In this document: positions 1-13,096 of the stretch, piece by piece
How positions within the stretch are numbered: position 1 is the stretch's first letter
How the letters are laid out: every line of letters begins with the position of its first letter
NCBI GenBank assembly: GCA_963277665.1
Contig: OY728122.1
Location: 1,981,530,883-1,981,594,882 of the forward strand
Origin: Viscum album
Taxonomy: Eukaryota > Streptophyta > Magnoliopsida > Santalales > Viscaceae
Direction of reading: 5' to 3'
Length of the DNA stretch: 64,000 nt
Made by a program: the position numbers and the translations under genes
Notes under the pieces: model-generated
What the model was told of the DNA's origin: nothing
The model's input: the letters and a program-made list of their open reading frames with translations, nothing else
The model's database searches: none

Positions 1-539
1 AACACTAACCCCCACCCTATATCATTAATTATCTCTTAATTATCACACATCAAATTTTTTAATACCATCATTATGGATTCTCACGAAAAATGGTAATGAC
101 ATGAATTTCCATAAAAGTATATTGAAAAAAAACAAGCTTCTTCATTCCTTACATAGAACAGATATTATTGGATATATTTCTTAAATCTTGTAATGATCAT
201 CAATTCCATATTAATCCAATTTTTAAACAAATAATTTTTCTGTTATGAGGTCATCAAAACTATTTGATTCACATTATCCAAATAAATCATCTATCTATAC
301 AAAATAAACAAAATTTTATCATCATCAAAAATATATTAAAGGTTGCCTTCCCATAATGAATGTTTTACATTTCCATTAAATCACTTTTCAAGCCCATCAA
401 CATCATTTAACATATCCTTTTTAATCCTTAAATTAACTTATAGGGAATAATAATTATATATTTCATAATTTTGAGAATAAATTTTTTTGAATTACAATTC
501 ATAAATATTTCATTTATCCCACTTAATTATCAAAAAATT

Positions 540-1651
540 GACTAATCCTCATCATCTTATTATTTAAAACTTCATTACTTTCACATTTCATATGTAGTCT
601 CTTCATCATCAGTAATATAACCATTAATCATACCAACTTTTTGATTATCTTAACAAGTTTACATTTAGGAAATATATTTTCATAATTCTCATACTCTCAA
701 CATTTAAAGAATTCAATAGTAATTGATATATTAGGGAGTTCATTATTCTCATACATTGTGTTAACAAGACTTTTCATTTTCCCTTTGTAGTTAATTTTAT
801 TGTGTTCTTATTTTTCACAATAAAAACATCTTCCTCATCCTTTATGATATCCACTTAAGTGTTTCTCCAAACATTTATGACATAAAAGAAACTGAATGTT
901 CTTTCCCATGTGGTCACCATTAACTAAATTCTTAGTGAACTCTTACCTTCTCTTCATTGGTGAGTCTGAAATTTTATTTAGGTACACATTTTTAATCATC
1001 TTCCATGTAAACTAATTATGCATGATCACAACATTATTTACACTAGTTATCATACCATTTGACTAGTCATTAGTAAATCTTCCATCACATTGAACCTTAA
1101 CCTAGTTCCTTCTGGTTCCGTCCATTAACAAAAACTAGAATGTATTGTGTGAGAAACACTTATCATAGGGTAGAACCTCATAATCATGAAAAATAACTTA
1201 TAGTATGCCTACATCATGAAACATTCATTTAAATAAAAAACACATTATGTTTATCCTAGGCCAATCAAGGTCATATTTTTTTAAATCATTCATGATAGTT
1301 CATAAAAGTTTTCTGAATTTTCAAAGCGCATACCCCAGGAGTTTCAAACTAGGTGTGGAGAATGTCCCATTAATGAGCTCCAGTTTCTGATCGTGTCTAG
1401 ATAAATACAGTGTTTTTGAGGTTATTACCCCAAGTTACATCTATTCCAGATCTAAAACCACTGATAGTATCTCGAGAGGGATGTATTGCAATAAAACCAC
1501 TCACTCAATCATTTAAAAAAATTCTAATACATTGTTTTACTTTGGATCAACCTTCATCTTACCCTTAGAGATATCCTTAGAAATATCCTTATAAATATCC
1601 CTAGGGATCTCACTAAAGTATTCTCATCCTAGTTAACAAAAGTTAACAACA
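540..1651 (-). pseudogene. Decayed gag of Ty3/gypsy element E1
   Basis: This is a relic of a retrotransposon capsid/nucleocapsid gene read on the minus strand. The clearest evidence is at 802-828, where one frame reads a CCHC zinc-knuckle start (C-F-Y-C, four residues including a stop, then H). The surrounding bases at about 812-960 align by eye with the zinc-knuckle part of the better gag at 41843-42960. No open frame of useful length remains, and the matrix/capsid part (about 1000-1500) is only inferred from position. It lies between the window edge and a primer-binding site, as expected for the 5' end of a minus-strand element continuing beyond base 1. Confidence 0.6.
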
Positions 1652-1668
1652 CCGTTCCTTTGATACCA
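1652..1668 (-). other. Primer-binding site of E1 (initiator-Met type)
   Basis: On the minus strand this reads TGGTATCAAAGGAACGG. It starts with the TGGTATCA complementary to the 3' end of plant initiator-Met tRNA, the usual primer of many Ty3/gypsy elements. It lies directly next to the E1 LTR, which fixes the orientation of the element and the inner LTR edge. Confidence 0.65.
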
Positions 1669-3974
1669 ACTATAGTGATTAAAGATTTTCATATATGAAT
1701 ATTTCAACTTTTTAAAAGAATATTTAGTAAATTACAAACATACATAGCTAAGGATTATAATATTTTAGTGCCTTTGAAAACTAGAAATCAAAATCTTATA
1801 ACTTGGTAGAATATCTTCAACTTTTCCCACAATGATATTTCCATTTAGTTCACCTACTGGAAGTCTATTTTCATAAATTGGGGAAAGGAAACATAATAAT
1901 ACTTGTTCTAAGATGCTCAGTATGGGTAAATAAATTAGATACATAAGATTTAAATGAATATAAGGGTATGAGAACAGTAGAATTACATTTAAAGATCATA
2001 CCCATCATATCAAAGATCATATACCTGATCTATTTCATAAAATGGGAATATAATAAGACAATAATCATAAGTAAATCAATTGCATGATACATGAGAGCAT
2101 AACATTTGAATAGGACATTGAATTTTTGGTAAATATATAAGAATATAAAATCATTATCTATAAATCAAGGATTATTTTAAAAAAATATCCAAGAAATTAT
2201 TGGGGGATAAACCTACTGGGCGGGACACACCACTATCCCCAATCACATCCATTTATTTATAATAGAATGGGTTCACTCCCCAAACCATCTTAATAGAAAA
2301 ATTATCTTATTGTACCATGTTCTCTCTACCTATTCCATCCCGGTATATCTCATGAGATATAGATATTTACCCAATGAATTTGAGGGACATATATGTCCCA
2401 CCCATCATATATGAAGTAATACATATGTATTCCATAAGATAATAAACCATTTATCATATAATAACCCATACAAATAGATGGATTTCATCAACATCATATA
2501 CTAACCAATGAAATGAAATGGGTATCATAAATATTTCATCATATCATAGCCTGAGAAAAAAGATATTATTACTAATCATTTAGTCATAGAATAACGTATG
2601 AATGAAGGTGGGTTTTATAATCATTTTATCATCTTATAACATGTGGAAGAGAAGTGGGTTTCAAAAATATATTTTTATCTAAAACATAAACCATTACAAT
2701 AAGGAATAATAATGGTTTACTGAGATTGTATCCCTAAAAAATAATAAACTATATTATTGGAATTCATATTATATAGACAAGGATCTTGAATGATCATGTA
2801 GATAATTTCTTTTTAAAACATAAAACATTTTGAAAACCATTTTTATTGAAAAATAACCTTGAAAACCTATAAATGAATATTTAAAAAATAGTATAAACAC
2901 TTTATAAAACATAAAATATTTTCGAAATCCTTTTAATTGAAAATTATATTAACGTATCATTAAAAAAATATTTTTTAGAACATTTTTGGAAAAAATTGTT
3001 TTTGAATTAGACATATTTCTAACCGAAGAGAGAAATAAGGTGATATTTTCATAAAAACACTTTCTTAATTATTTTAATTAACCAGGAGTTGAAAAATGTT
3101 ATCGATTCTTGAATATACCATTAATAACTATATTAGAATAAAATTTACTATAACAATAGAGATGTAGAATATAATATTTTATCATTTGAAGCATAATCAT
3201 AAACAGTCCCGACAAACAATGTTATGGAAACATAAAATTATTAACACTTTGGTAACTATGAATCACAATACTTGTGAAGGAATAACATAAAATGTGAAAA
3301 TAAATATCATTAGGATAGATAAATTCATATATTAAATGTTATAGTGTCTTTATATACCCCTCATGAAATAATATAGTGTCATATCATAATATACGTCTCA
3401 TAGAAAAAAATAAAGACACAAATCCTTTACCAATTCGGTAACTATTGAACCGGAAACCCCATGAAAGAGTGATCCTAAAATGGAAATGCGAATAATAATA
3501 ACATTTATGATAAGAATCAAAAAATACATTCATGGTCATAATATAAACTACATAGTATTAATATGTGGTGAATATTGCATGTGTGTCACAAAAGTAAAAA
3601 AAATGAGATGGAAATTCCTTACCTTAATCTTGACTTCTGTCGTGCTAATTCAAAACTCTTGTATAAAAATATAATATAATTATAAATATATAAAAGAAAC
3701 AAATTAATATATATCATACCATATTTTATTTTATTATGACTTTATAATACATTTTATTAACAATTCCATGTCAATGTTATGTTTCGGGTAATAAGATCTT
3801 TGTTTTTCGTAAATGTTTGGACTTGTTATTCTTAGTCATCTTAATTAGATAATTATTTAATAATCTAAAAATGATATAAATGATATAAATATCACCTATA
3901 TATATATATATATATTTACATTATATATATATTTATTTATTTTAACACGTACAATTTAGTAATAGGAAACAAAA

Positions 3975-4410
3975 TACAAAGTTCTGGGAGACGGTAGGCC
4001 ATACGCTCGCACGAATGTTGTTTCGGTTTTCTTACCTTATTGAAAGAAAAAAAGTAAATTATGTATATATATATATTAACATTATTTTATGAATAATATT
4101 TCATATATATCAAATAATTTTATTAAACTCATCCTTAAAAAATTACATGTAAATTATGAACGAATCACGGTGCTTCACGAGGTGGTAGTTGGCCGTACAC
4201 ATGAATGACATCATCATATTCCCAAAAAATAGAAAGCATGAATTTATGTATTATATAACAGTTACAGAAGCATAATAGCATCATAAATATCATTTATATC
4301 ATTTATGAACTATAAATCCATCATCATTCCAAACATTGAAAGGTGGTAATTGAATAACGAAGGACATCGATTCGTGAGGTAGTGGTCTGCGTACGCATAA
4401 ACAATGATTA
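3975..4410 (-). repeat. Three tandem units of about 185 bp in the E1 LTR
   Basis: A GC-richer core resembling 'gtggtagt..ccGTACGCA..aatgatgat' recurs at about 3985, 4168 and 4358. The same core occurs three times in S2 and twice in E3. The units lie downstream of the LTR TATA box in element orientation, so they would fall in the transcribed leader (R/U5). Confidence 0.6.
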
Positions 4411-4742
4411 TGTATCCCATTTGATGGAAATTTGTGAATGTTTAAGTACTAAAAATAACATAAAAACATATATGTATATTTAATATAATTATTTTAACAT
4501 ATAAAAATGATATAAAAATAATTTAATTGGTTTTAGTAAGAAATAAAACAAAAATGTTTGTTGATGAACGTTACATCTTCTTCGGGTATCATTATTTGGT
4601 TTTCAAAGATTGCTTTTCTTGGTTGGCCTTATTCCAAAAGTAAAGATTATAGTATTATGGGAGTGAATTTAGGAATACATTTTGGAATATCATGTTCAAT
4701 AAAAATGGATCTATATGTGTGATGAATGGGACAGAGTGAGTG

Positions 4743-4752
4743 TCCTTTTATA
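4743..4752 (-). promoter_or_regulatory. TATA box of the E1 LTR
   Basis: The minus strand reads CTATAAAAGGACAC. The same position in E3 reads CTTATAAAAGGGCACC (38494-38505). Conservation in LTRs that have otherwise drifted far apart supports a Pol II promoter element. Confidence 0.5.
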
Positions 4753-6948
4753 GTTGAGGAGGGGTGGAATTCATATAAATACTCAAAAGTATTTACTATT
4801 GGGACGTATCTCTTACCTAAAGTGGCTCCAAAATTGGACAATAAGGGAGGGTAAGGTTTATATGGTTGATAAAAACCTCCAACACACAATAATAAATTCC
4901 TTTTTTATAATTTTATTCCATAACTTCTAAGTTTACATATTTTTACCATTTTGGATTTTATTAAGGTTACAAATTATCTAACCTAGGTAATATATCCATT
5001 ATACCTAAATTAAAGTGATAATTATTATAAAATATAGTAACTATTATTATAAAATATTATATCAAATTTATTAAATAAAAATACCTAGTGTGTTGGAAAT
5101 TATTTTTTAACAGAAGAGTAATGAACAAGAAAAACACTACTTCAACCCCAGTTATGCTAACAAAGTTTTTACTATTTAGGGATTACTGTGTTGATTATAA
5201 AAGATAATTTGGGACCATAATGGAACATATTTTATATTTATTAACATTTAAAAATATCTTTTCAAAATATAGTATTTGTTGTAATTTTAAATTATTTAAT
5301 AAAATATCATTTATTTAACCTTAATGCAAATTTTGACATTATTTATATAATTTGAAATAAATAAATATCACAAAAAATTAAAATTAAAATATATTATTTT
5401 CAAACCATTATATAATTATATATTTATATATTTAAATAATTTAACATAATAATTGATTCAATTTAATTCATTTTTAATGGTTTTAGTATCATTTGATTAA
5501 TTTAATCATTAACAAAACAATTCCAGTGTTGGAGTTTATTATGAAATTAATGTAATTTTTTTATTTAAAAAAATAAAATATATTATTACAAAAAATAAAA
5601 CTCATTAAAATTTAAAAATTGTATTTATAACTAAAAATATGATGTTTCCCTATCTCAAATCTTTATAAATATTAAAGGGAAGGAAGTTTCTCTTTTTGCC
5701 TTTTTCCATACTTAACTTATTAAAAGGGTAACTTTCATGGAAAAGTGTCTCAAAACTCATATAAATTTATAATAAGGTCATAAAGGTCAAATTATTTTCA
5801 TAAAATTGGTTTTGGATACGTTTTGGGTCATTCTCAATCCTTATATTCTATGTTTAACCACTGAGTAAACTCATTTTTACCTCAATCACGTTGATTATTT
5901 TTAAATTTTTTCACTGATAATTTTAGTCAAAAAATAATTTGAACTTATTAAAAATTATAAATTATTCTAATTAAAAATATTAAATCCCTTTTTCCAAATC
6001 CAATTCACATAATTTGTGGAAATTAATTTAATATAAATATCATAGATGCGATGAGAAAGCAGGTTTTTAAAGAGAAATGGTCAAAAGTTCGAAGTGTATT
6101 TAAATCAATTTTCAAATTTAAATTGATTGAAATTAATGAAATTGAATTAATTTGTGTATAATTGATCTATTTATAATTCAAATAAATTATAATATAATTT
6201 AAATTTATAAATAAATTATTTGAAAATGCAGATTTTAATTAAAATTCAATATTTTTCACTATTCATGATAAAGTGAATCATTTTAGAGAAAACCCCAAAT
6301 GATTGCCTGAAGATAAATTTTAAATTCAAATTACAAAAAAATAAGTTCATTTTACCATGTATAATTTATAATTTTTTTATAAATTATATTTAAAATAAGT
6401 ATAGCATTAAAAGGCGGTAAAACTACCTTTTAGCGAAATACATATTGTATGCGTAAATTTAGATTTATCCTTATCTATTATATAAAAAACAAATAAGTTG
6501 AATTTCAAATAGTTTTTTTAATATAATATATATATATATAGTTAAAATAATTCATCAAAAGTGTTTTGTTTAATTTATTGAGATGAAACATTATTTTGCA
6601 TAGAAAAACTGATTTTTTAGAAATGGAATTTAATCATTTTCAAATAGTTCTTACTTTAATTTAAAAATAATTTATTACAAAATAATTAATTTTTAAACAT
6701 TAATAAATCATATTTTCATAAATTATTTAATCCTTTTCATACCCACTAATCCAATGGCTATGTGATAACTATACTAATATTTTAATAATATGTCATGTTT
6801 CATTTAAACTCGATGTTATGTGTAACAAAAGCTAAGATTGGTGTTGCATGTAAATAAAGAATAACATGGTGTATAGTAAAATAAAATCCATCAAAGGAAT
6901 TAAATTTATTCAAAAAATAATAATTCAAAAAAAACTTATGGTGTTACA

Positions 6949-9154
6949 TTATCATCATTTTCAACTATTTCTATATGCCAATTGTTTTTAGTTATTAATA
7001 AAAATTAAAATAGTATATAAAATTTTATTTATAAAAATATATACATGTATGTATGTATATATTCAAAAAAATGTTTTCATGGTGAGAGCGTGTACATAGT
7101 TATAAGAATCATAAAAAATTCCAAAACCTAGTGGTAGATTATTTTTGGTATAACCACATATAAACATGTATCATTTCCTTGGTTATATCTCTACAACATG
7201 AACTCGGATCTATCCATAGAATACGCCCCCATACCTATAGAGTATAAAATTTGACCATATCCCTTGTGAAAACATATAGCCATAGGATGTTTCTACACAC
7301 CTCAACCTTTGGCTATAGAGTGAAAAAATTGTCTTGGTCTCATGTGAAAGTCGATTTCTATAGGCCTCTACTCATGGGAATAGTCATGAATGCTATTGAC
7401 ACACCAATATCCTTCATTGTGATGACCTAATATTTTCAAATATATTTTTCTAAATTAATACTATGATTGATACCTTTCTATACAAACAAAAATGAACAAA
7501 AATTAGCCATGAAAAAAAATTAAAGTAAATTTAATATTAATAAAACATCTAGTCAAATATATTATTCTAATCAATTATAATATGCATTCCAAATATGATT
7601 AGAACACTTATTGTTTTAAAATATCATTTTATATGAAATATTTTTTCCTTATATGTATTGAATTTTCATTTAAAAGATAAATTTATAGATTTTAGAATAT
7701 TAATTTTTCAAATTTAACTTCATTATTTTAAAATTCTAAATAAAAAAATTAGCTTAGTTTTATTTTTTTAGATTTTTCTAAAATCATTTATTTTTAATGA
7801 ATAATTAAAAATATTGATTTCTCTATTAAATCCACTGTTATGAAATATTTATAATTAAATAATGTCATAAAATATTTCAAAAAAAATTCTATATGAAAAA
7901 TTATATTTATAAATTAAATTATATCATTTAAAAGTACTTTTTTGAATTTATTAAATCCATACCAAATGTTTTCAAAACATATGAAATATTTTAATCTGAA
8001 AACTATTTTTATTCGCTTATATTAACATTTTGTTTTTAACAATTATAGAATATAAATCTATCAAAATTAATTAATTATTTTGGATAAATATGATCTTATT
8101 ATGTAATAATATATATTTAATTTTGGATATGTTGGTAAAATTTGTAAGATTACTTTAAATGACTATGATAATGGTAAAACTATTGTTTTTAAATAACTAT
8201 TTTATTAATATTTTATAATTTAAATATAATAAAGTAATTTAATCAAATTTAAAAAATGAATTTAATATTATTTTTTAACTTGTATATAAATATATATTGT
8301 CGCTCATTTAATTTTAAATGAATACCAAATAAAATTGTGAAAACATAATGCTCATGCGACTACAACTAGTTTCTATAGTTTTCATATTTTTAGGAATGGA
8401 AAATATTATATTAAATTTTATATCATGTAGCTAAGAGAAAAAGGTTAATTTTTTCAAGCAATTGATAGTGTAGAACTTACATATCACTAGAATTTAAAAT
8501 TTCATCATGCCTATTTATAACTAGATATTATAGGGTATGGTTAGGTATTGAACCTGATAGGACACCCATGTATATAAATTCAGTACCTGCATGCTATAAA
8601 TTTAGTTTGGACGACTAAACACAAATTGAATACATCTCCTTTAGTGAGGATTTGGAATTTAAAAGCATCATATATCCCTTTTTAGGTATATAAATCATTC
8701 TATAGGCCAGTTATAATGTCATAAATGATAATATAGTTGGGTCCAACACAAAATAAGTGTACCATATATATATAAATATATATGCCTCTCAATGATAGGG
8801 AATAAAAATTATGCTTGATATTAGGTAGACTATATGATAATCTCATTCCAAGGGAGGTTATATCACAAATTTAATTATAAGAGCTCGTGTAATTTATATA
8901 ATAGATAATTACAAATAGACCAATAATATAGGTATGATTTCTTAGTGTTTCCCTTTTTTTGGGGGATTGATCCTCATTATCAAATAAATACATGATCGAA
9001 AAATAGAACTATTATATGTATAACCCAATCATATATTTTTGGAGGTCATAGAGGAAGCCCATGTAATTCCCATGGTTTGTTTTCAAGAATTATATAAAAC
9101 TTTCTATGAATTTTTTAGGAGTTTATTATAGGTAAAGTGTGATATTATGGGTGT
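6949..9154. other. Unassigned AT-rich spacer
   Basis: No coding relic or RNA gene is visible. It contains a short degenerate tandem repeat (7195-7400) and, at about 7425, TGTGATGACC, which resembles the first bases of many plant gypsy LTRs, but I found no matching second end. It may be the remains of older elements. Confidence 0.3.
7195..7400. repeat. Degenerate tandem repeat, period about 77 bp
   Basis: The words 'ctatagagt' and 'ccatag' recur with related flanks at about 7235 and 7312, with a partial third unit near 7360. Only two to three units are visible. Confidence 0.35.
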
Positions 9155-11860
9155 TGTAAGACCTGAATATCTTGTTAATTAAAATTATAAATATTTTTCT
9201 ATTATACAAATGTTTCATTTCATTATAAATAAAATTCATGTTTTCCAGGATCTCAGAGCTAAAATCTGTTATCATTGTGAAATTAATAATATGTGGTCTA
9301 CCCTAGGAATGACATAAGTTTTTCTTTTTTTTATGTCCTATTATAGTAATCTCATGGGTGGGTGCATTAGGTAAATTCAAAAAATTATTAATTTTATATA
9401 GTAAATGTATTAACCTTGGCATTCCATCTATAATTTTTTTTATGAAGAATACTCAGGGATAGTCACATAACCCTAGGATATTAGAGAGTTAGAGAAGTAA
9501 ATATTCATTGGAATTGATATATGATATCAACATAATGGATAGGTGAAAAATATCAAGGATATTTTTAGGAAAAATGATGATCACAGAGAAATATTAAAAG
9601 AAATATCAAGTAAAGGTGTTCTTCACCAATGGTAAGTCCATTATTTAGGTAAGGATTGTTATTTTATATGATTTATAACCTAATGATCTCTAACCTAATG
9701 TTCATGGTTTATCAAAATGGATTGAATGGAATATTAATTCCTTAAATCTCATCTTATGAATTGCATAAAAGATTAATTATAATTATATATCCTGATTATT
9801 TTTTTATTATTTCCTTTTTCACGTCTTTTGTTTTTCAGGATTAAGATCATTGGCCTTGTTTACAATGGCCAATGAAAATCTCAATTTATTGGTGTACCAT
9901 TCCCTCCTCTATTCTTTAAATTCTACACATTTTTCCAATGGGGTAAACAATTTGACATTTCTAAACCAGTTCAAGTATAATCAAACCACCAAATTATTGA
10001 AGATTATATGAATGAAAATGGATTAACTATTTCTTCAATTACATGGAGTAAATAAAGAATCACAAATTATTTTATGGGGGTTGAGACCCCATTTATATTA
10101 ATTAGAGGTGCCATAGATCTCATCCCACTCATTAATAGTCCCTTTACTAGCCATTAAAGAATATAATATACTAATATATTGAGTTTTCTATGAGATTAGG
10201 GATTTGGGTGGAGCTTCAAGTGAGAAATGTTGTGAAATTGGTATATCCAATGAAAAATAAAGAATAAAGTATGTATTCTATTTAATTCCGTTATATACAA
10301 AATTCAGTTTGGAAGAAAACACACCATGTTTTTTGGATCTCACATAGATTAGGGTTTCATGCCATTATAAATATCACACTCTATATGGAAGACCCACACA
10401 ACATGTGACATTGGGTGTGTGCCCAATATTGTTTTTAGTAATACAAAATAAGGTATCCCATTGGGGCTTACACACTGTATACCTTTTCCAGTTCTAGTTT
10501 ACCCTATCTAGCCAGTAAAACCATGTTTAGTGAGGAGAATGCTTTGGACCCCAGGTTTTCCCACACACCATGTCACTCTTATGACATGGTGTGTATATTT
10601 CCTTTATACAATGTGTTTTTTAGTAGGACATGTCTAGGCTTGGGCCTCTGAGTACACATCATATACCTCTTTAAGACATGCCATGTTGTTTTTCTAAAAA
10701 AATTTACAACTCACATCTCTTTGATCTGTAGTCAGAATTAGGCCTATGAGTAGACAATTTAAATACTAATTTAATGTATGATGTAATTCTGGTCTTCATT
10801 TATACATATTATATAGAGTTAAGTTTCATGAGAAGTTCACTTTACTTATATTGGATAGTTGAGGTCAAGACATGAGTGTGATATTTAGATTGAAAAAAAG
10901 GTTATCGATCACCATAATAGAGCATTAGGGTCTGGACATGGGTCCCACATTTCGAAGTACATATATAATTAAAAACCCCTCCATACACACCCATATCATG
11001 GGTATTCAATGTGAATAGTTTTACCCCCTCATCATTGACCACAAGATATGATGTGTGTCCTCCACATTTCTGCAGTTTTCAATCCAACACCTTGATGTTC
11101 CATTAGTGTGGTGTGGGTCCCTATAGATCTAGTGATCTTTATGATGGGATACTAGTAGTAGGGAAGTCTGGGAACATTAATATTTTTTAAAACATATCTT
11201 TACACTCATTGTGGATAAGGAGATCCTTTTTCTTACATCAATTGGTTTTCTTCCTTTTGATATATATTCTCACTTTTTATCATGGCTTGAGAAAACCATT
11301 TCTTTTAATGTTTCATTAATTTTTTCAAGGTATCCTACTGTGTTTGTAGATGCTCACCTTTACATTAGATTTTTCTAAACCTATCATGTCATATACAGAT
11401 GATAGGATCATATAAAATAGCTTTAGTGGACCTATTTTAAACAGAACATAGTAGTACCTAGTGGTTGTGATCTCATATAGTGGTTGTTCATTGTAGATAA
11501 TTAAAGAGTATTTCACATTATTTTTAACTTTTCAACAGTTTCTAGGTTTGGACCCTTTTCATGTATGGTCATGTATCATGTCTCTTTTATTATAATGGTC
11601 TTGGTTAATTTATTATCATGTTTTCCTATAGGTTTTTTGTATGTGTTTACATACTTTAGATGATTTCAGTTACATATACTCTAATTATTTTGGTGGAGTT
11701 TTTTGTTTTTGTTTGTATAGGTTCCTTAGGCTAAGGCCACCTATATGTATGATATGCCACTCAGAACTAGTCACCAGCCCCAGGCCTATTCAAGGTGTGA
11801 TTGGGGAGTCACTTTGAGCCTACTATCAATCCAAGGGAGGCCTCGGTGGGTTGGGATATG
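9155..11860 (+). repeat. Possible upstream LTR related to family T
   Basis: The right end, about 11650-11860, resembles the right ends of T LTRs A and B in word order (a 'ctctaattatt' stretch, an 'agggaggc' block, then 'gtgg..ttgggat') and is followed at 11867 by TTGGTATTAGA, a primer-site-like sequence. The left limit is a guess from TGTAAGACCTGAATATC at 9155, which resembles an LTR start. The resulting length of 2.7 kb would match the other T LTRs, but the middle shows no obvious similarity, so it may belong to a related family. Confidence 0.35.
10563..10594. repeat. Perfect 13-bp inverted repeat
   Basis: ACACACCATGTCA at 10563-10575 and its exact reverse complement at 10582-10594 flank a 6-base loop. 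The same 'acacaccatg' word occurs near 10320. A short perfect hairpin surrounded by decayed sequence stands out. No function can be assigned. Confidence 0.7.
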
Positions 11861-11866
11861 ATATAT

Positions 11867-11880
11867 TGGTATTAGATTAG
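11867..11880 (+). other. Primer-site-like sequence after the upstream LTR
   Basis: TGGTATTAGATTAG resembles TGGTATCAGAGC (initiator-Met tRNA complement) and sits just right of an LTR-like end, in the same arrangement as at 16050 and 19506. Confidence 0.4.
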
Positions 11881-13096
11881 TCATTCATATAGATTATTTC
11901 TGGAGGAATGTGTTTAATTTGGTTAGGTTTATGATAATATAAAATTGGTGTTAAAGTGTGTTAAGTTCATATCTCATTCTATGGAACACAGTAATCATGT
12001 GGTGGTTGATGTATTTATGTACTAGAACTATTTCTACCTACTTTTTAACTCGATCTGTGGAGGAAACGGTTAAAGGGAATCAATGGTGCACACATTAAAT
12101 AATAATGGGTCATTTAATTTCATGTATTTAATTATTTGTCTCAATATATATTCATATTTAACTATGGTTTATCATGTAAAATTATATAATGATTCCATGA
12201 AAATATCCATCAGGAGTTCTGTGATAGAATTTCAAGGACAAACAGCTCAATGATGAGGCTTTCATTCCCGGGATTGGAATTAAGGCATGCCCTGTGGGTG
12301 GCCTACAAGCACTACCCAACTCGTCGAGTGGTGAGTAAACCTAGCTATACTATCCTAGGATAATGATTCCTTTCATAATGAGAGGTAGATAGATCCATTA
12401 GGTTACGATGGCAATGCATGATGGCTAGTCACACTATAAGATTTTCATCATCAGATGCCACTTTATTTTCATGGTGAAAAGGATACATAGGTAGCAGAGG
12501 ATTGGATATAGTCTATTGATTTTGACTTCTAACTGAATTAGACTATAATAGTTTTTTATGGTAGTTCTTGTATGGAGTTATCATCATAGAGAATTCATAC
12601 ATTGGTGGAGACATGATACATAGAACCATGATTAGGCTATTCTCAGATGGGGTGAGTTTGAGTTTTTTTCTATGAAAACTACCTTCTAACCTCACATTTA
12701 TTTCAAATTTAGGATCCTTGGGAGCGTCCATAGGTTCATATGGATTTTTTTTTGAGTATGAATTGAGGATTACATACATCACACCATAGATTTTCATAGA
12801 ATAAGAATACTAAATATCAATGTTCAATTGTACAAGGACCCTCATCGATAATCCAATCATCAAAAGGATGATCAATCCTATCATTTTGATGTACATGATC
12901 ACATGGTTCGTGAATTCTTGATAATATGTACTTATGAGATCATGATAATAGCGGATCGACGACCGTTAATGAGGAAACATTGTGATAAGGGGCCTTTTGG
13001 GGGAAACCATAGTGGACCTCGGGGAGGTATAGCTAGAAATAGGGCTAGAAGTGCCCTTAGAGGAGAAACTTATATCTAGTGGATGGTGATTTTATG
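11881..13096 (+). other. Internal-like region between the upstream LTR and LTR A
   Basis: About 1.2 kb lies between a primer-like site and the start of LTR A. It is longer than the two later internal segments and not clearly similar to them. At its right end a frame without stops (about 12853-13079) encodes a basic stretch with 'GPFGGNHSGPRGG' and several R residues. That could be the end of a retrotransposon protein, but I recognise no family. The remainder, including a minus-strand frame at 12543-12797, has no recognisable product. Confidence 0.3.

Larger units (their letters stand above)
1669..6948 (-). repeat. 5' LTR of element E1 (family E, about 5.3 kb)
   Basis: In element orientation the LTR begins at 6948 with TGTAACAC and runs down to the primer-binding site. 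It is recognised by co-linear similarity with S2 (27419-32215) and E3 (36321-40506): the U5 end around 1700-1950, the segment with 'cccacccatca' and 'aaccat' at 2390-2460, the TATA region near 4745, the approximately 185-bp repeat block near 3980-4400 and the terminal 'ggtgttaca'. It contains no gene. Short open frames at 3480-3674 and 4647-4889 match nothing I know and are treated as chance. The sequence beyond 6948 should be the original target DNA. Confidence 0.7.

Noticed and set aside
4647..4889. 80-codon minus frame in the E1 LTR
   Set aside because: It covers the LTR TATA region, is not conserved as a frame in S2 or E3 and has no known domain.
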